Part shown: piece after piece, positions 17,773 to 26,316 of the stretch
Layout of the letters: each line of letters starts with the position of its first letter
Numbering within the stretch: position 1 is the stretch's first letter
Source of the DNA: a bacterium
Lineage (GTDB): Bacteria > Elusimicrobiota > Elusimicrobia > Elusimicrobiales > UBA9959
NCBI GenBank assembly: GCA_021789695.1
Contig: JAJYJH010000001.1
Span: forward strand, 248,001-312,000
Length of the DNA: 64,000 nt
Direction: 5' to 3'
Made by a program: the position numbers and the translations under genes
The notes under the pieces: model-generated
The model's database searches: none
The model's input: only the letters and a program-made list of their open reading frames with translations
Told to the model about the DNA's origin: nothing

Positions 17773-19524
17773 CTAAGCTCTGTCCAGCCCCTCGGCCAGC
17801 TTGCTCCGCTCGTAGATCTGTCTGTACAGTATGCCCCCCCGCAGCAGCTCAGAGTGGGTTCCCTGTTCCGCCAGCCTCCCTTCGTCCATCACCAGTATCA
17901 GGTCGGAGGTCTCTATCGTCTTGACGCGGTGAGTTACGGCCAGGCACAGCGCTTCCGGGTGCTCCCTGCGGAAGGCCAGCCAGAAGTTGTGCTCGGTTTG
18001 CGCGTCCATGGCGCTGGTCGCGTCGTCCAGCAGCAGCACGTCGGGCCCGGTCAACAGCGCGCGGGCTATGGCCACCCGCTGTTTCTGGCCGCCGGAAAGG
18101 GTGAAGCCCCGCGTGCCTATCACTGTGTCCAGCCCCTTCGGGAACTTGAGCAGCTCGCGCTTGAGCTGGGAGGTCTCAAGGGCCTTCTCCAGCATCCGGT
18201 CCGTGACGCCGAAGGAGCGGTCCATCAGTATGTTCTCGCGCAGCGTTCCGGTGAAGATGGCCGCCTCCTGGGAGATGTACCCCACGCGCCCGCGGAACAA
18301 CCGCAGGTCCCACTCGCGTATATCCGCGCCGTTGACCAGCATCTCGCCCTCGTCGTGCTCGGAGAGACGCAGGGCCAGCGCCAGTAGAGTGGACTTGCCG
18401 CTCCCTATTTTGCCGACCACGGCCACCCGCTGGCCGCGCACGGCTCTGAACGAGACGCCGCGCACCAGCATCTCGTCGCCTTTCGGGTCCCTGAGCCCGG
18501 CCCCGCGGAACTCCAGCGCCGTGATGTGGTCCGGAGTGGTCCTGTTTCCAAGGCCGTGCTTCAGAGAGGAGCGTGCCCGGAGCAGCTCTTCCACGCGCTT
18601 TATCGAAACTCCGGCCCGGTTGCCGGTCACTACGAACTGGCTGATGTCCATCAGCGGCCCGGTCACCATGCTGGCGTAGAACTGGAAGGCGACCAGTTCC
18701 CCCAGCGTCGCGCGGCCCTTTATCACCATCAAGCCGCCCAGCGCGTAGAGCAGCGCTATAGAAACGAAACCAGCCTCGCTCCAGAAATAGGAGAAGATCA
18801 CCTGCAGTTTGGCCGTGGCTATCTCCGCATCGCGCTGGGCCGCGGCCCGGCCCGCAAAGAATTCCAGCTGCGAGCTCTCCTTGGCGTTGGCCTTTATTAC
18901 GCGCACGCCAGTAAAGCAGGTCTCCAAGAAGTCGTAGAGGGCGGTGATGGACTCCTGCAGCTCCTTGTACTTCCCGCCCAGGAGCCTGCCGGTCCTGATG
19001 GAGAGCAGCAGCACGAACGGCAGCGGGGCCAGCACGCAGAGCGCAAAAAACCGGTTTAACCAGAACATCATGATGACTGCGGCCAGCAATGTGAAGCAGG
19101 CCTGCACGAAGCGGAAAACCCCGGAGCAGGAAAACCACGAGATCTTCTCCGAGATGTCGTCTGAAAGGCGGGTAACCAGGTCCCCGGTCGTGAAGCGGTG
19201 GAAGAAATTTCTGTCCATACCAATCACATGATCGAAGACCTTGCGGCGTATCTCCCATTCTATCTTGGCGTTCATCCACGCCCGGCCGCGCTGCGACACC
19301 AGGTTGGTAACGAACAGGCCAAATCCGACCAGCAGGATCAGCTCGACGTTGTGGTTCAGATACTCGCGGCTCAGGTGCGAATTCAGGCCGTTGATGATGT
19401 TTTTGATCAGGATCGGGTTGTAGGCCTGAAGCGCGGCGAACCCCATCCCAAAGAACACGATGCCCGCCATGCGCCAGATGTGCCGGCGCCAGTAGGGGAG
19501 CAGCCATTTCAGCGTGAAGTTCAT
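17773..19524 (-). CDS. Heterodimeric ABC exporter subunit (degenerate Walker B)
   Basis: 583 residues: six-helix exporter domain (about 15-310) then an ATPase domain. Walker A GKIGSGKST, signature LSGGQKQR and switch THRV are canonical, but Walker B reads VLLLDDATSAMD, with Asp in place of the catalytic Glu. In heterodimeric type IV exporters such as TM287/288 this marks the non-hydrolysing site. Its partner is the gene at 19521, which overlaps by four bases. Likely exports lipids or drugs; substrate unknown. Confidence 0.92.
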   Translation of the reverse strand: MNFTLKWLLPYWRRHIWRMAGIVFFGMGFAALQAYNPILIKNIINGLNSHLSREYLNHNVELILLVGFGLFVTNLVSQRGRAWMNAKIEWEIRRKVFDHVIGMDRNFFHRFTTGDLVTRLSDDISEKISWFSCSGVFRFVQACFTLLAAVIMMFWLNRFFALCVLAPLPFVLLLSIRTGRLLGGKYKELQESITALYDFLETCFTGVRVIKANAKESSQLEFFAGRAAAQRDAEIATAKLQVIFSYFWSEAGFVSIALLYALGGLMVIKGRATLGELVAFQFYASMVTGPLMDISQFVVTGNRAGVSIKRVEELLRARSSLKHGLGNRTTPDHITALEFRGAGLRDPKGDEMLVRGVSFRAVRGQRVAVVGKIGSGKSTLLALALRLSEHDEGEMLVNGADIREWDLRLFRGRVGYISQEAAIFTGTLRENILMDRSFGVTDRMLEKALETSQLKRELLKFPKGLDTVIGTRGFTLSGGQKQRVAIARALLTGPDVLLLDDATSAMDAQTEHNFWLAFRREHPEALCLAVTHRVKTIETSDLILVMDEGRLAEQGTHSELLRGGILYRQIYERSKLAEGLDRA

Positions 19525-21299
19525 TCCCCCTCCCCGAACTGCAGCCTGTAGTATCTGGAGTAGAGCCCGTCTTTTGCGAGCAGTTCGTCGTGCGTCCCGA
19601 GTTCCTTGACCTCTCCGCCGGAGATCATCATTACTCTGTCCGCGTTCCTGACGGTAGAAAGACGGTGGGCGATTATTATCACGGTCTTGTGCTTCAACAG
19701 GTTTCCTATGGCGGCCGTGATGAGCCGCTCGGTGTGCGGGTCCATATTCGAGGTCGCCTCGTCCAGGACCAGCACCTCCTGGTCCAGCACCATCGCGCGC
19801 GCCAGCGAGATCACCTGTTTTTCTCCTATCGAGAGGTTCGCCCCTTTCTCCTGCACCTTCTTGTCCAGCGGGTGCTTCCTGAAGAAGGCCTCCAGCCCCA
19901 TCAATCGTATCGCGTCGTGCACGCGCGCGTCCGGTATCGCGGCGTCCATCAGCTTGAGGTTCTCCATCACTGTCCCGGGGAATAGATAGATGTCCTGCTG
20001 CACCAGGCCGATTGCCGAGCGCAACGAGGCCAGGCTGAGCCCGCGTATATCGGTCCCGTCCACCAGGATATGCCCCTTCTGGAAATCGTAGAAGCGGAAC
20101 AGCAGGCTGGTGACGGTCGTCTTCCCGCCGCCTGTCTCGCCGAGGATGGCCAGGCTGCGGCCGCGCGCAAGCGTGAAGGAGACATTCCTCAGCACCCAGC
20201 CGGCCTCCTCGTTGTAGCGCATCCAGACGTTGCGGAACTCTATCGAATCGCGCATGCTGGACAGATAACGAGGCTTCCGGGGCTCGGTCAGCGTCGGCCT
20301 GAGCTCAAGTATCCTCGCGATGCGGTGACCGGCGGAGAAGGAGCTCTGGATAACGGACAGGTGGTCAGAGAGCCGGAAGATAGGCTCGAACAGATATCCC
20401 AGGTAGAGTACGAACATGACTATCACGCCTACGGTCACCCCGCCCCCCATCACCAGACGGCCGCCTATGCCGAAGACCGTGGCCGTGGCGGCCGGGTTCA
20501 GGAGCACTATGCTCAGGAAGAAGACGACCCCGTAGAGTTCCACGCGCATCTCGGCCGTGAACTTGCGGCGGTTGAGATCCTCCATTTTGCCTGATACGGC
20601 GGTCTCTCGCCCGAAAGCCTGAAGGACGCTTATCCCGTTGAGCTGCTCGGTGAGGAAGCCGGGGATCTCGGAGGCGATCTTGCGCACCTTGACGTACATC
20701 GGAGAGGTAATCCTGGCGAAGAGCCAGCCCATGAACGCCAGTAGCGGGAAGAGCGGCAGCAGGATCAGGGTCAGCTTCAGGTCGCTATAGGCCATCACGC
20801 AGGCGGCTGCCGAGAACATCAGCGCGTCGTTGAAGATCGTGATGACGGTGTTAGTGAAGAGGACGTAAAGCGTGCTGGTGTCGGACTGCACTCGGGCGGT
20901 CAGGCGGCCCACCGGCGTAGCGGAATAGAACTCCAGGTCCAGCGAGAGCATGTGCCTGAGCATTCGCTGTTTCAGATCCACAATCAGGTCCTGTCCCGCC
21001 CGCGCGAGCTGCGCTACCTGAAGGTAGTTGAAGAAGAGGACGAGTATGGTGGCCAGCAGGTAGGCGCCCGCGGCCAGCAGCAGGGAGGCCTGGTCCTTGG
21101 CGGGCAGCGCCCGGTCTATGACGTACTTGGCGATAACCGGGATGAGCAGGTTCAGCAGCGTTCCGGCCGACATATAAAGGAAGGCGACGAGGAACGGGCC
21201 TTTCCGCTCGGACAGCAGCGAGTAAAGAAGGCGGAAGGTTGCCTTGTAGTTTATCCGTTCTTTCGGGTCCTGCCCGTCGTCTTGTCCGTCGAAATGCAT
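19521..21299 (-). CDS. Heterodimeric ABC exporter subunit (catalytic Walker B)
   Basis: About 592 residues with the same exporter plan. Walker A GETGGGKTT, Walker B VLVLDEATSNMD with the catalytic Glu, and switch IIAHRLSTV are intact, but the signature reads LSIGEKQ instead of LSGGQ. Combined with the partner's Asp, both defects fall in the same composite site, as expected for an asymmetric exporter. I use the ATG at 21299, because TAGAAT lies just upstream of it; an ATG at 21353 would place that promoter element inside the gene. Confidence 0.9.
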   Translation of the reverse strand: MHFDGQDDGQDPKERINYKATFRLLYSLLSERKGPFLVAFLYMSAGTLLNLLIPVIAKYVIDRALPAKDQASLLLAAGAYLLATILVLFFNYLQVAQLARAGQDLIVDLKQRMLRHMLSLDLEFYSATPVGRLTARVQSDTSTLYVLFTNTVITIFNDALMFSAAACVMAYSDLKLTLILLPLFPLLAFMGWLFARITSPMYVKVRKIASEIPGFLTEQLNGISVLQAFGRETAVSGKMEDLNRRKFTAEMRVELYGVVFFLSIVLLNPAATATVFGIGGRLVMGGGVTVGVIVMFVLYLGYLFEPIFRLSDHLSVIQSSFSAGHRIARILELRPTLTEPRKPRYLSSMRDSIEFRNVWMRYNEEAGWVLRNVSFTLARGRSLAILGETGGGKTTVTSLLFRFYDFQKGHILVDGTDIRGLSLASLRSAIGLVQQDIYLFPGTVMENLKLMDAAIPDARVHDAIRLMGLEAFFRKHPLDKKVQEKGANLSIGEKQVISLARAMVLDQEVLVLDEATSNMDPHTERLITAAIGNLLKHKTVIIIAHRLSTVRNADRVMMISGGEVKELGTHDELLAKDGLYSRYYRLQFGEGE

Positions 21300-21312
21300 A
21301 AAGCGACTGTAT

Positions 21313-21318
21313 ATTCTA
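21313..21318 (-). promoter_or_regulatory. -10 element of the ABC exporter operon (TAGAAT)
   Basis: TATAGAAT on the minus strand ends 13 bases before the ATG at 21299, leaving only a very short leader without a Shine-Dalgarno sequence. Confidence 0.45.
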
Positions 21319-21376
21319 TAAAATAGCCCGGCGGCGGCTCCCGGACCGGCCATGGCCCTTCCGGGGAGAGCTGCAT

Positions 21377-21407
21377 AAAAAGCGGACCCGGGCGCCGGCC
21401 CGGGTCC
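21377..21407 (-). terminator. Rho-independent terminator of the 2-oxoacid oxidoreductase operon
   Basis: On the minus strand a 10-bp stem (GGACCCGGGC with its complement, 21384-21407) is followed by TTTTT (21381-21377). It lies 25 bases beyond the stop of the last operon gene. Confidence 0.85.
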
Positions 21408-21431
21408 CTGTCCACTCGTCCACGTCCGCGG

Positions 21432-21971
21432 TCAACCGGCTTTGAATTGCGCGCCGCGCCTGAGCGCCTTGATGTTGAGGTCTATGACTTCCGGCTTGAG
21501 CTTTTTGTATACCTTCGGGAGCGCGCCGGCGATGGCGTCCACGCTCATCGCCCCCGTGGTGGCAGCGAAGGCGCCCAGCGCCACCATGTTCATGACCTTG
21601 GCGTTGCCGAGTTCTCCGGCAACCTCGTTGCAGGGCACATAGAGCACCTTGATGTCGGTGCGCTTGGCTTTGGTGTTAATCAACGAGCTGTTGACTATCA
21701 GCAGGCCGCCGGGCTTCACCATCGGTTCGAACTTGGCCAGCGAAGGCTCGTTGAGGACGATAGCCGTGTCCGGGTCCGAGACTATCGGGGTCGAGACCTC
21801 GTCGGAAGCGACCACCACCGAGCAGTTGGCGGTGCCACCGCGCATCTCGGCGCCGTAGGCCGGGAAAAAACTGACTTCCCTGCCTTCCATCATGCCGGCC
21901 TGGGCCAGCAGCACGCCGGCAGAGATAACGCCCTGGCCGCCGAAACCGGATATCCTTATTCCCTGGTACAT
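21432..21971 (-). CDS. 2-oxoacid:ferredoxin oxidoreductase, gamma subunit
   Basis: 179 residues starting MYQGIRISGFGGQGVISAG, the hallmark of the gamma subunit domain in pyruvate/ketoisovalerate-type oxidoreductases. It helps form the coenzyme A binding region of the cytoplasmic complex. The ATG at 21971 has GAGG nine bases upstream; the longer frame upstream overlaps the beta gene and is not credible. Last gene of a four-gene operon ending at a clear terminator. Confidence 0.93.
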   Translation of the reverse strand: MYQGIRISGFGGQGVISAGVLLAQAGMMEGREVSFFPAYGAEMRGGTANCSVVVASDEVSTPIVSDPDTAIVLNEPSLAKFEPMVKPGGLLIVNSSLINTKAKRTDIKVLYVPCNEVAGELGNAKVMNMVALGAFAATTGAMSVDAIAGALPKVYKKLKPEVIDLNIKALRRGAQFKAG

Positions 21972-21982
21972 ATCATCCTCCG

Positions 21983-22744
21983 TTATTTCTTGTCGGCCGC
22001 GCAGGCATCCTTGTACACGCCGGGCGGGAAGGTCTTGGACATACTCTCCCCCACGTACTTCGTGGCCTCGGAGGGATTGTCCAGGCGCGTGCCCCAGTTG
22101 GTCGGGCACATACTGAGCACCTCTACCATCGAGAAGCCCTTGTTGTCCATCTGGTACTGGAAGGCCTTCTTGATGGCGCGCTTGGTGGCCAGCGCGCCGG
22201 AGTTATTGTGTACGGTGGTCCGCTCCAGGTAGGTGGCGCCGTCTATCGTAGCCAGCATCTCGCACATCTTTATCGGGTAGCCGGCCTGCTTGGCGGCACG
22301 CCCGTCCACGCAGGTGGTGGCCTTTTGGCCAATCAGGGTGGTCGGCGCCATCTGGCCACCGGTCATGCCGTAGATCGCGTTGTTGATAAAGACCACCGTG
22401 ATGTTCTCGGAACGGATCGCCGCGTGCACGATCTCGGCCATGCCGATGGAGGCCAGGTCGCCGTCGCCCTGATAAGAGAACACGATCGAATCCGGCTTGC
22501 AGCGCTTGATGCCGGTGGCCTCCGCGGGTCCGCGGCCGTGCGGGCCCTGGATCATGTCGCAGTTAAAGTAGGTGTCGGCAAACACGGCGCAGCCTACCGG
22601 TGCTATGCCTATCGTGCGCTCGCGGATACCGAGTTCGTCCATGACCTCGGCCACCACGCGGTGCACTATGCCGTGGCCGCAGCCCGGGCAGTAGTGCATC
22701 TTGACGTCCAGCAGGGACTCGGGGCGCTTATTTAACAGCTGCAT
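21983..22744 (-). CDS. 2-oxoacid:ferredoxin oxidoreductase, beta (TPP) subunit
   Basis: 253 residues. CPGCGHG near residue 19-25 provides cysteines for the [4Fe-4S] cluster and GDGDLASIGMAEI the thiamine diphosphate/Mg2+ motif. This subunit carries out decarboxylation of the 2-oxoacid and passes electrons toward ferredoxin. The separate alpha, beta, gamma and delta genes are the archetypal multi-subunit arrangement. Its 5' end overlaps the alpha gene by 17 bases. Confidence 0.94.
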   Translation of the reverse strand: MQLLNKRPESLLDVKMHYCPGCGHGIVHRVVAEVMDELGIRERTIGIAPVGCAVFADTYFNCDMIQGPHGRGPAEATGIKRCKPDSIVFSYQGDGDLASIGMAEIVHAAIRSENITVVFINNAIYGMTGGQMAPTTLIGQKATTCVDGRAAKQAGYPIKMCEMLATIDGATYLERTTVHNNSGALATKRAIKKAFQYQMDNKGFSMVEVLSMCPTNWGTRLDNPSEATKYVGESMSKTFPPGVYKDACAADKK

Positions 22745-23816
22745 ATTCCTTGGCCTCCTTCTTGGCTATCTTCTCCAGGGTCTTGGCCACTTCCTCGGCG
22801 GTTATGACGGAAGCGCCCGGCTTGGCGTGGAGATAGACCTCCGCCTTGCCGTTTATGGAAAGCTGCACGTCCTCCACCAGCTGGCCCAGGCTCATCTCGA
22901 CCGCCACAAACTTCTTAACGCGCTTGGAGAGCTCCGCCAGGCGGACCTTCGGGAACGGCCAGAGCGTTATCGGGCGGAAGAGGCCGGCTCTGACGCCTTT
23001 CTCCCGGGCGATCTTTATCGCGGCCGAGGCTACGCGGGCGGAAGTGCCGTAGGCTACGATGGCTATATCGGCGTCCTCCAGTTGTCTCTCCTCGTATAGC
23101 ACCTCGTTCTGCTCTATTTGTTTATAGCGTTCCACGCGGGCCAGCACCATCTTCTCCAGATAGCCTTCGCGCAGGTCGTAGGACTTGACTATACGTTTGC
23201 CGCGTCCCTTGCTGATGCCAAGCGCCCAGTCCGGTTCCTTTAAGCTCTTTGTGTCCACTTCGGGAGTGTTGAACTCCACCGGTTCCATCATCTGCCCGAT
23301 GATGCCGTCTGCGAGGATCATCGACGGGATCCTGTACTTATAGGCCACTTCGAAGCACTTGTTCGGGAAGTTGGCCATCTCGTTGACGCCGTTGGGCGCC
23401 ATCACGAAGACGCGGTAATCGCCGTGACCGCCGCCGCGGGTGGCCTGCCAGTAATCGCCCTGCGCGCCGGCAATATTGCCGAGGCCAGGGCCGCCGCGCA
23501 TCACGTTGCCTATCAGCAGCGGCAGGTCGGCGCCGGCGCAGTAGGAGATGCCCTCCTGCTTGAGGCTGATGCCGGGGCTTGAAGAGGAGGTCATGCAGCG
23601 CACGCCGGTGGCGGCCGCGCCGTAAATCATGTTTATCGCGGAGACCTCGGACTCGGCCTGCACGAACGCGCCGCCCACCTGCGGCAGGCGCCAGGACATG
23701 TACTCGGGTACTTCGTTCTGCGGGGTTATCGGGTAGCCGGCGAAGAAACGGCAGCCGGCGCGCAGCGCGCCTTCCGCCAGAGCTTCGTTGCCTTTCATCA
23801 GTTTTTTATCAGCCAT
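22728..23816 (-). CDS. vorB: 2-oxoacid:ferredoxin oxidoreductase, alpha subunit (VorB-like)
   Basis: 362 residues. The segment TSSSSPGISLKQEGISYCAG followed by RGGPGLGNIAGAQGDYWQATRGGGHGDYR matches the VorB type (3-methyl-2-oxobutanoate:ferredoxin oxidoreductase) more than pyruvate enzymes. The enzyme would oxidise keto acids from valine, leucine and isoleucine to acyl-CoA, CO2 and reduced ferredoxin. Related 2-oxoglutarate enzymes cannot be excluded by reading alone. Between the delta and beta genes in one operon. Confidence 0.88.
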   Translation of the reverse strand: MADKKLMKGNEALAEGALRAGCRFFAGYPITPQNEVPEYMSWRLPQVGGAFVQAESEVSAINMIYGAAATGVRCMTSSSSPGISLKQEGISYCAGADLPLLIGNVMRGGPGLGNIAGAQGDYWQATRGGGHGDYRVFVMAPNGVNEMANFPNKCFEVAYKYRIPSMILADGIIGQMMEPVEFNTPEVDTKSLKEPDWALGISKGRGKRIVKSYDLREGYLEKMVLARVERYKQIEQNEVLYEERQLEDADIAIVAYGTSARVASAAIKIAREKGVRAGLFRPITLWPFPKVRLAELSKRVKKFVAVEMSLGQLVEDVQLSINGKAEVYLHAKPGASVITAEEVAKTLEKIAKKEAKEYAAVK

Positions 23817-23827
23817 GGTGTCCCTCC

Positions 23828-24031
23828 TTATTTATAGACCTTCACGGCAAGGTCGGGGCAGATGTTCGCGCAGGCCATGCACGCTATGCAGCAGCCTTCC
23901 TTGGAATCCTTGGCCGGATAATACCCGGTCTTGGAGAACTTGTCGGATCTCTCAATGCATTTCTTCGGGCAGACCTGTATGCACAGGTAGCAACCCTTGC
24001 ACTTGTCCACGTCCACTTCCATCTTCGGCAT
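23828..24031 (-). CDS. 2-oxoacid:ferredoxin oxidoreductase, delta (2[4Fe-4S] ferredoxin) subunit
   Basis: 67 residues with two cluster motifs, CKGCYLCIQVCP and CCIACMACANICP, the eight-iron ferredoxin pattern. As the delta subunit it carries electrons from the TPP subunit to soluble ferredoxin. First gene of the operon. Upstream lie two perfect palindromes and a TATACT -10 element. Confidence 0.95.
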   Translation of the reverse strand: MPKMEVDVDKCKGCYLCIQVCPKKCIERSDKFSKTGYYPAKDSKEGCCIACMACANICPDLAVKVYK

Positions 24032-24106
24032 AGAACCTCCGGGGTGAATTGCGCGGCTGGCCGTCTTTTGGAGGGCTGCCGGGAGAGTCGGCCGCGGCGG
24101 CTTTCT

Positions 24107-24126
24107 GAAGGCCGTATACGGCCTTC
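24107..24126. promoter_or_regulatory. Perfect 20-bp palindrome upstream of the vor operon
   Basis: GAAGGCCGTATACGGCCTTC is identical on both strands (two 10-base halves, no spacer). It lies 76 bases before the delta-subunit start, in the predicted leader. Could be an operator or an RNA stem. Confidence 0.6.
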
Positions 24127-24132
24127 GGCTCC

Positions 24133-24148
24133 GTCACTGCGCAGTGAC
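24133..24148. promoter_or_regulatory. Perfect 16-bp palindrome upstream of the vor operon
   Basis: GTCACTGCGCAGTGAC, a spacer-less palindrome six bases from the 20-bp one. The two differ in sequence, so they are not copies of one operator. Confidence 0.6.
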
Positions 24149-24185
24149 AGCCCTGCCGCGCTTGACGCTCAAATGCTACTTAAAA

Positions 24186-24191
24186 AGTATA
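24186..24191 (-). promoter_or_regulatory. -10 element of the vor operon (TATACT)
   Basis: TATACT on the minus strand in an AT-rich tract, 155 bases before the delta start. It directly abuts the T tract of the glycosyltransferase terminator. A transcript from here would carry both palindromes in its leader. Confidence 0.45.
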
Positions 24192-24193
24192 AC

Positions 24194-24232
24194 AAAAAAA
24201 GCCGGATGTGAATACCCCGCCGGGACGGCTTT
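24194..24232 (-). terminator. Probable terminator of the glycosyltransferase gene
   Basis: On the minus strand AAAGCCG pairs with CGGCTTT around a 21-base loop that itself contains a small GC hairpin, followed by seven T residues (24200-24194). It begins 17 bases after the glycosyltransferase stop. Confidence 0.6.
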
Positions 24233-24248
24233 CCGCAGTCGGGCCGGA

Positions 24249-25442
24249 TCAGCGGACGGGAGGCTGCGAAAGGATCCTCCGGTAGAAGGCGGCCAGGCGC
24301 CCGGTCATGCTGCGCGTGCCGAAACGCGGCAGGCCGGACGCGTCCCGCGAAAGGGCCCAGTTCCTGGCGGCGGCTCCCAGCTGCGCCCGCAGCTCCCGGT
24401 CCAGCAGCAGCTTCTCCAGGGCCTCCGCCAGGGCCTCCGGGTCGCCCGGCGGCACGCAAAGGCCGGTTTCCCCGTCCCGTATCACGTCGGGCAGGCCGCA
24501 GACCTTGCTGACCACGGTCGGTATGCCCAGCGCCTGTGCTTCCAGCGGGGCTCGGCCCATGGCCTCGTTCAGCGAGGGCTGGACGTAGACGTCGAAGCAT
24601 CCCATCAGCGAAACGGCGTCCTCCCGGTGCCCGGTGAAGAGCATCTGTCCGGCGAAGCCCAGGCCGCCGGCCAGGTCGCGCAGCCGTCCCTCCAGGCTTC
24701 CCCCTCCCACTACCACGAACCTGAGGCGGAGTCCTGGTCGCCTGGCCATGATCAGTGCCGCCGCCCTTACGAAAAACTCCATCCCTTTGACCGGCTCCAG
24801 GCGCGCTACTGAACCGACCACTATCTCGTCGGCTGCTATCCCGAGGTCGCGCTTGCGCGCCGCCGGCTCCGGCGCGGAGAACTCCACGCCGCTGTGCACT
24901 ATCCGCCATTGCGCGCGGCGGCCTATACCCGCGGCCAGCGACTCGTCCATCTCCCCTGGGGTCAGGGCTATCAGGTAGTCCGTGACGCGGGCCAGCAGGC
25001 GCTCGGCCGTCTTGAAAAGGAAGGTCTTAAAAGGGCCGTAATACCCGTAGAGCAGATGGCCGTGCGGCGTGTGCACCACAAGGGCCCTTTCCTTCCTCCA
25101 GAAATCCGCCAGCAGCGCCGCCAGCCTGCCCAGCGCGCCGGCCTTGGAGGTATGCGTGTGCACTATCGCCGGGCGCAGCCGGACCAGCTCGCGGCGCAGC
25201 TCCATCAGGGCGGAGAGGTCCCTCAGCGGGCATATTTCCCGGGCAAGGCTCTTTACTTCAACGTGGTTGACCACCGGCGGCAGCAGTCTGAGCAGCCGCG
25301 CCGAATCCTTGTGCGGTCCGGCCAGCAGCACCACGTCGTAGTCGGCCGCCAGCGCCGCGCAGGAATCAACGGTATTGCGGCTGGACCCGCCAGGCTCCAG
25401 CCGCGTTATAATGTGCACGACGAGCGGCCTGGCGTCAGGCAC
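24249..25442 (-). CDS. Glycosyltransferase, GT4 family
   Basis: 397 residues, GT-B fold. N-terminal HIITRLEPGGSSRNTVD is the usual GT4 glycine loop; HTHTSKAGALGRLAA and HTPHGHLLYGYYG follow; the donor site is in EAMGRAPLEAQALGIPTVVS with the E-x7-E spacing. It should add a sugar from an NDP-donor to a lipid or polysaccharide acceptor. I choose GTG at 25442 since AAGGAG stands seven bases upstream; it overlaps the end of the YihY-type gene by eight bases. A TTG at 25478 is possible but has weaker support. Confidence 0.9.
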   Translation of the reverse strand: MPDARPLVVHIITRLEPGGSSRNTVDSCAALAADYDVVLLAGPHKDSARLLRLLPPVVNHVEVKSLAREICPLRDLSALMELRRELVRLRPAIVHTHTSKAGALGRLAALLADFWRKERALVVHTPHGHLLYGYYGPFKTFLFKTAERLLARVTDYLIALTPGEMDESLAAGIGRRAQWRIVHSGVEFSAPEPAARKRDLGIAADEIVVGSVARLEPVKGMEFFVRAAALIMARRPGLRLRFVVVGGGSLEGRLRDLAGGLGFAGQMLFTGHREDAVSLMGCFDVYVQPSLNEAMGRAPLEAQALGIPTVVSKVCGLPDVIRDGETGLCVPPGDPEALAEALEKLLLDRELRAQLGAAARNWALSRDASGLPRFGTRSMTGRLAAFYRRILSQPPVR

Positions 25443-26283
25443 CGCGCTGCTCCTTGAACGAGGCCTGCGCTGCGCCAAGGCAGGCGCAGAAAACGAAGAT
25501 CAGGCCCGAAATATAAATCCAGAGCAGCAGAGCCATGAGCCCGCCGAAAGCGCCGTAGACCGCGTTCAGCGTGGCGAAGTGCCTGAGGTAGAGCACAAAC
25601 AGGGTCTGCGCGGCGTTGAGCAGTAGGGCGGCCAGCAGGGCCGACGGCCATATTTCCGAATAACTAGTGCGCCGGTGCGGCGCAAGTTTGTAGAAGAACA
25701 TTACGCTCAGGAATACCGCCCCCCACGGAGCTACGCTGAGCGCCAGGTGGTAGGCGTCCGGCAGTATCAGCCTGGAATGCAATGTGCCGGCCGCCAGCCT
25801 GGCCAGCATCGGGGCTCCTATCCCGCCCAGTACCGTCACGGTCATTATCCCCAGCAGCGCCAGGCTCTTGAGCGGCAGTTTCCACCACTTGTTGCCGCTG
25901 GTGCCCCAGGCGCGGTTGGCCGCCTGGATCAGCGTGACGAAAAACTGGGAGGCCACCCAGACCAGTATCAGCAGCGCCACAGCGCTGGCCCTGCCGCGTG
26001 CCTGTATCACTCCCGACACCGCGGCGAAGACATGGGCCTGGGCCCCGCTGCTGGACGGGAAAACGGACTGGACATAGGAAAGGACAATCGCCGCGGCCTT
26101 TTCTCTGGGGACAAAGAATGAGGCTGCCGTGACGAAGAGGATTATCACCGGGAAAAGGGCAAAGAACCCTGTGTACGCCAGGGCCGCAGCGCGCTGCGGC
26201 CCGTCGATGCGCATGAACTTCTGGGTGGCCAGCCTCAGCACGGGCCAGAACGCGCCCCTCCCTTTCGCAGGTCTTTCCGACAT
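25435..26283 (-). CDS. YihY/BrkB-family membrane protein
   Basis: 282 residues with six hydrophobic segments. RAAALAYTGFFALFPVIILFV near the N-terminus and the C-terminal YGAFGGLMALLLWIYISGLIFVFCACLGAA are diagnostic of the YihY (formerly RNase BN/BrkB) family. Function is not settled; roles in lipid export or transport have been proposed for relatives. Overlaps the downstream glycosyltransferase gene by eight bases, so both may act on the cell envelope. Confidence 0.92.
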   Translation of the reverse strand: MSERPAKGRGAFWPVLRLATQKFMRIDGPQRAAALAYTGFFALFPVIILFVTAASFFVPREKAAAIVLSYVQSVFPSSSGAQAHVFAAVSGVIQARGRASAVALLILVWVASQFFVTLIQAANRAWGTSGNKWWKLPLKSLALLGIMTVTVLGGIGAPMLARLAAGTLHSRLILPDAYHLALSVAPWGAVFLSVMFFYKLAPHRRTSYSEIWPSALLAALLLNAAQTLFVLYLRHFATLNAVYGAFGGLMALLLWIYISGLIFVFCACLGAAQASFKEQRGA

Positions 26284-26316
26284 AGTCTCCGGCCTTTCGG
26301 TCCAGGGCGGAACGCG

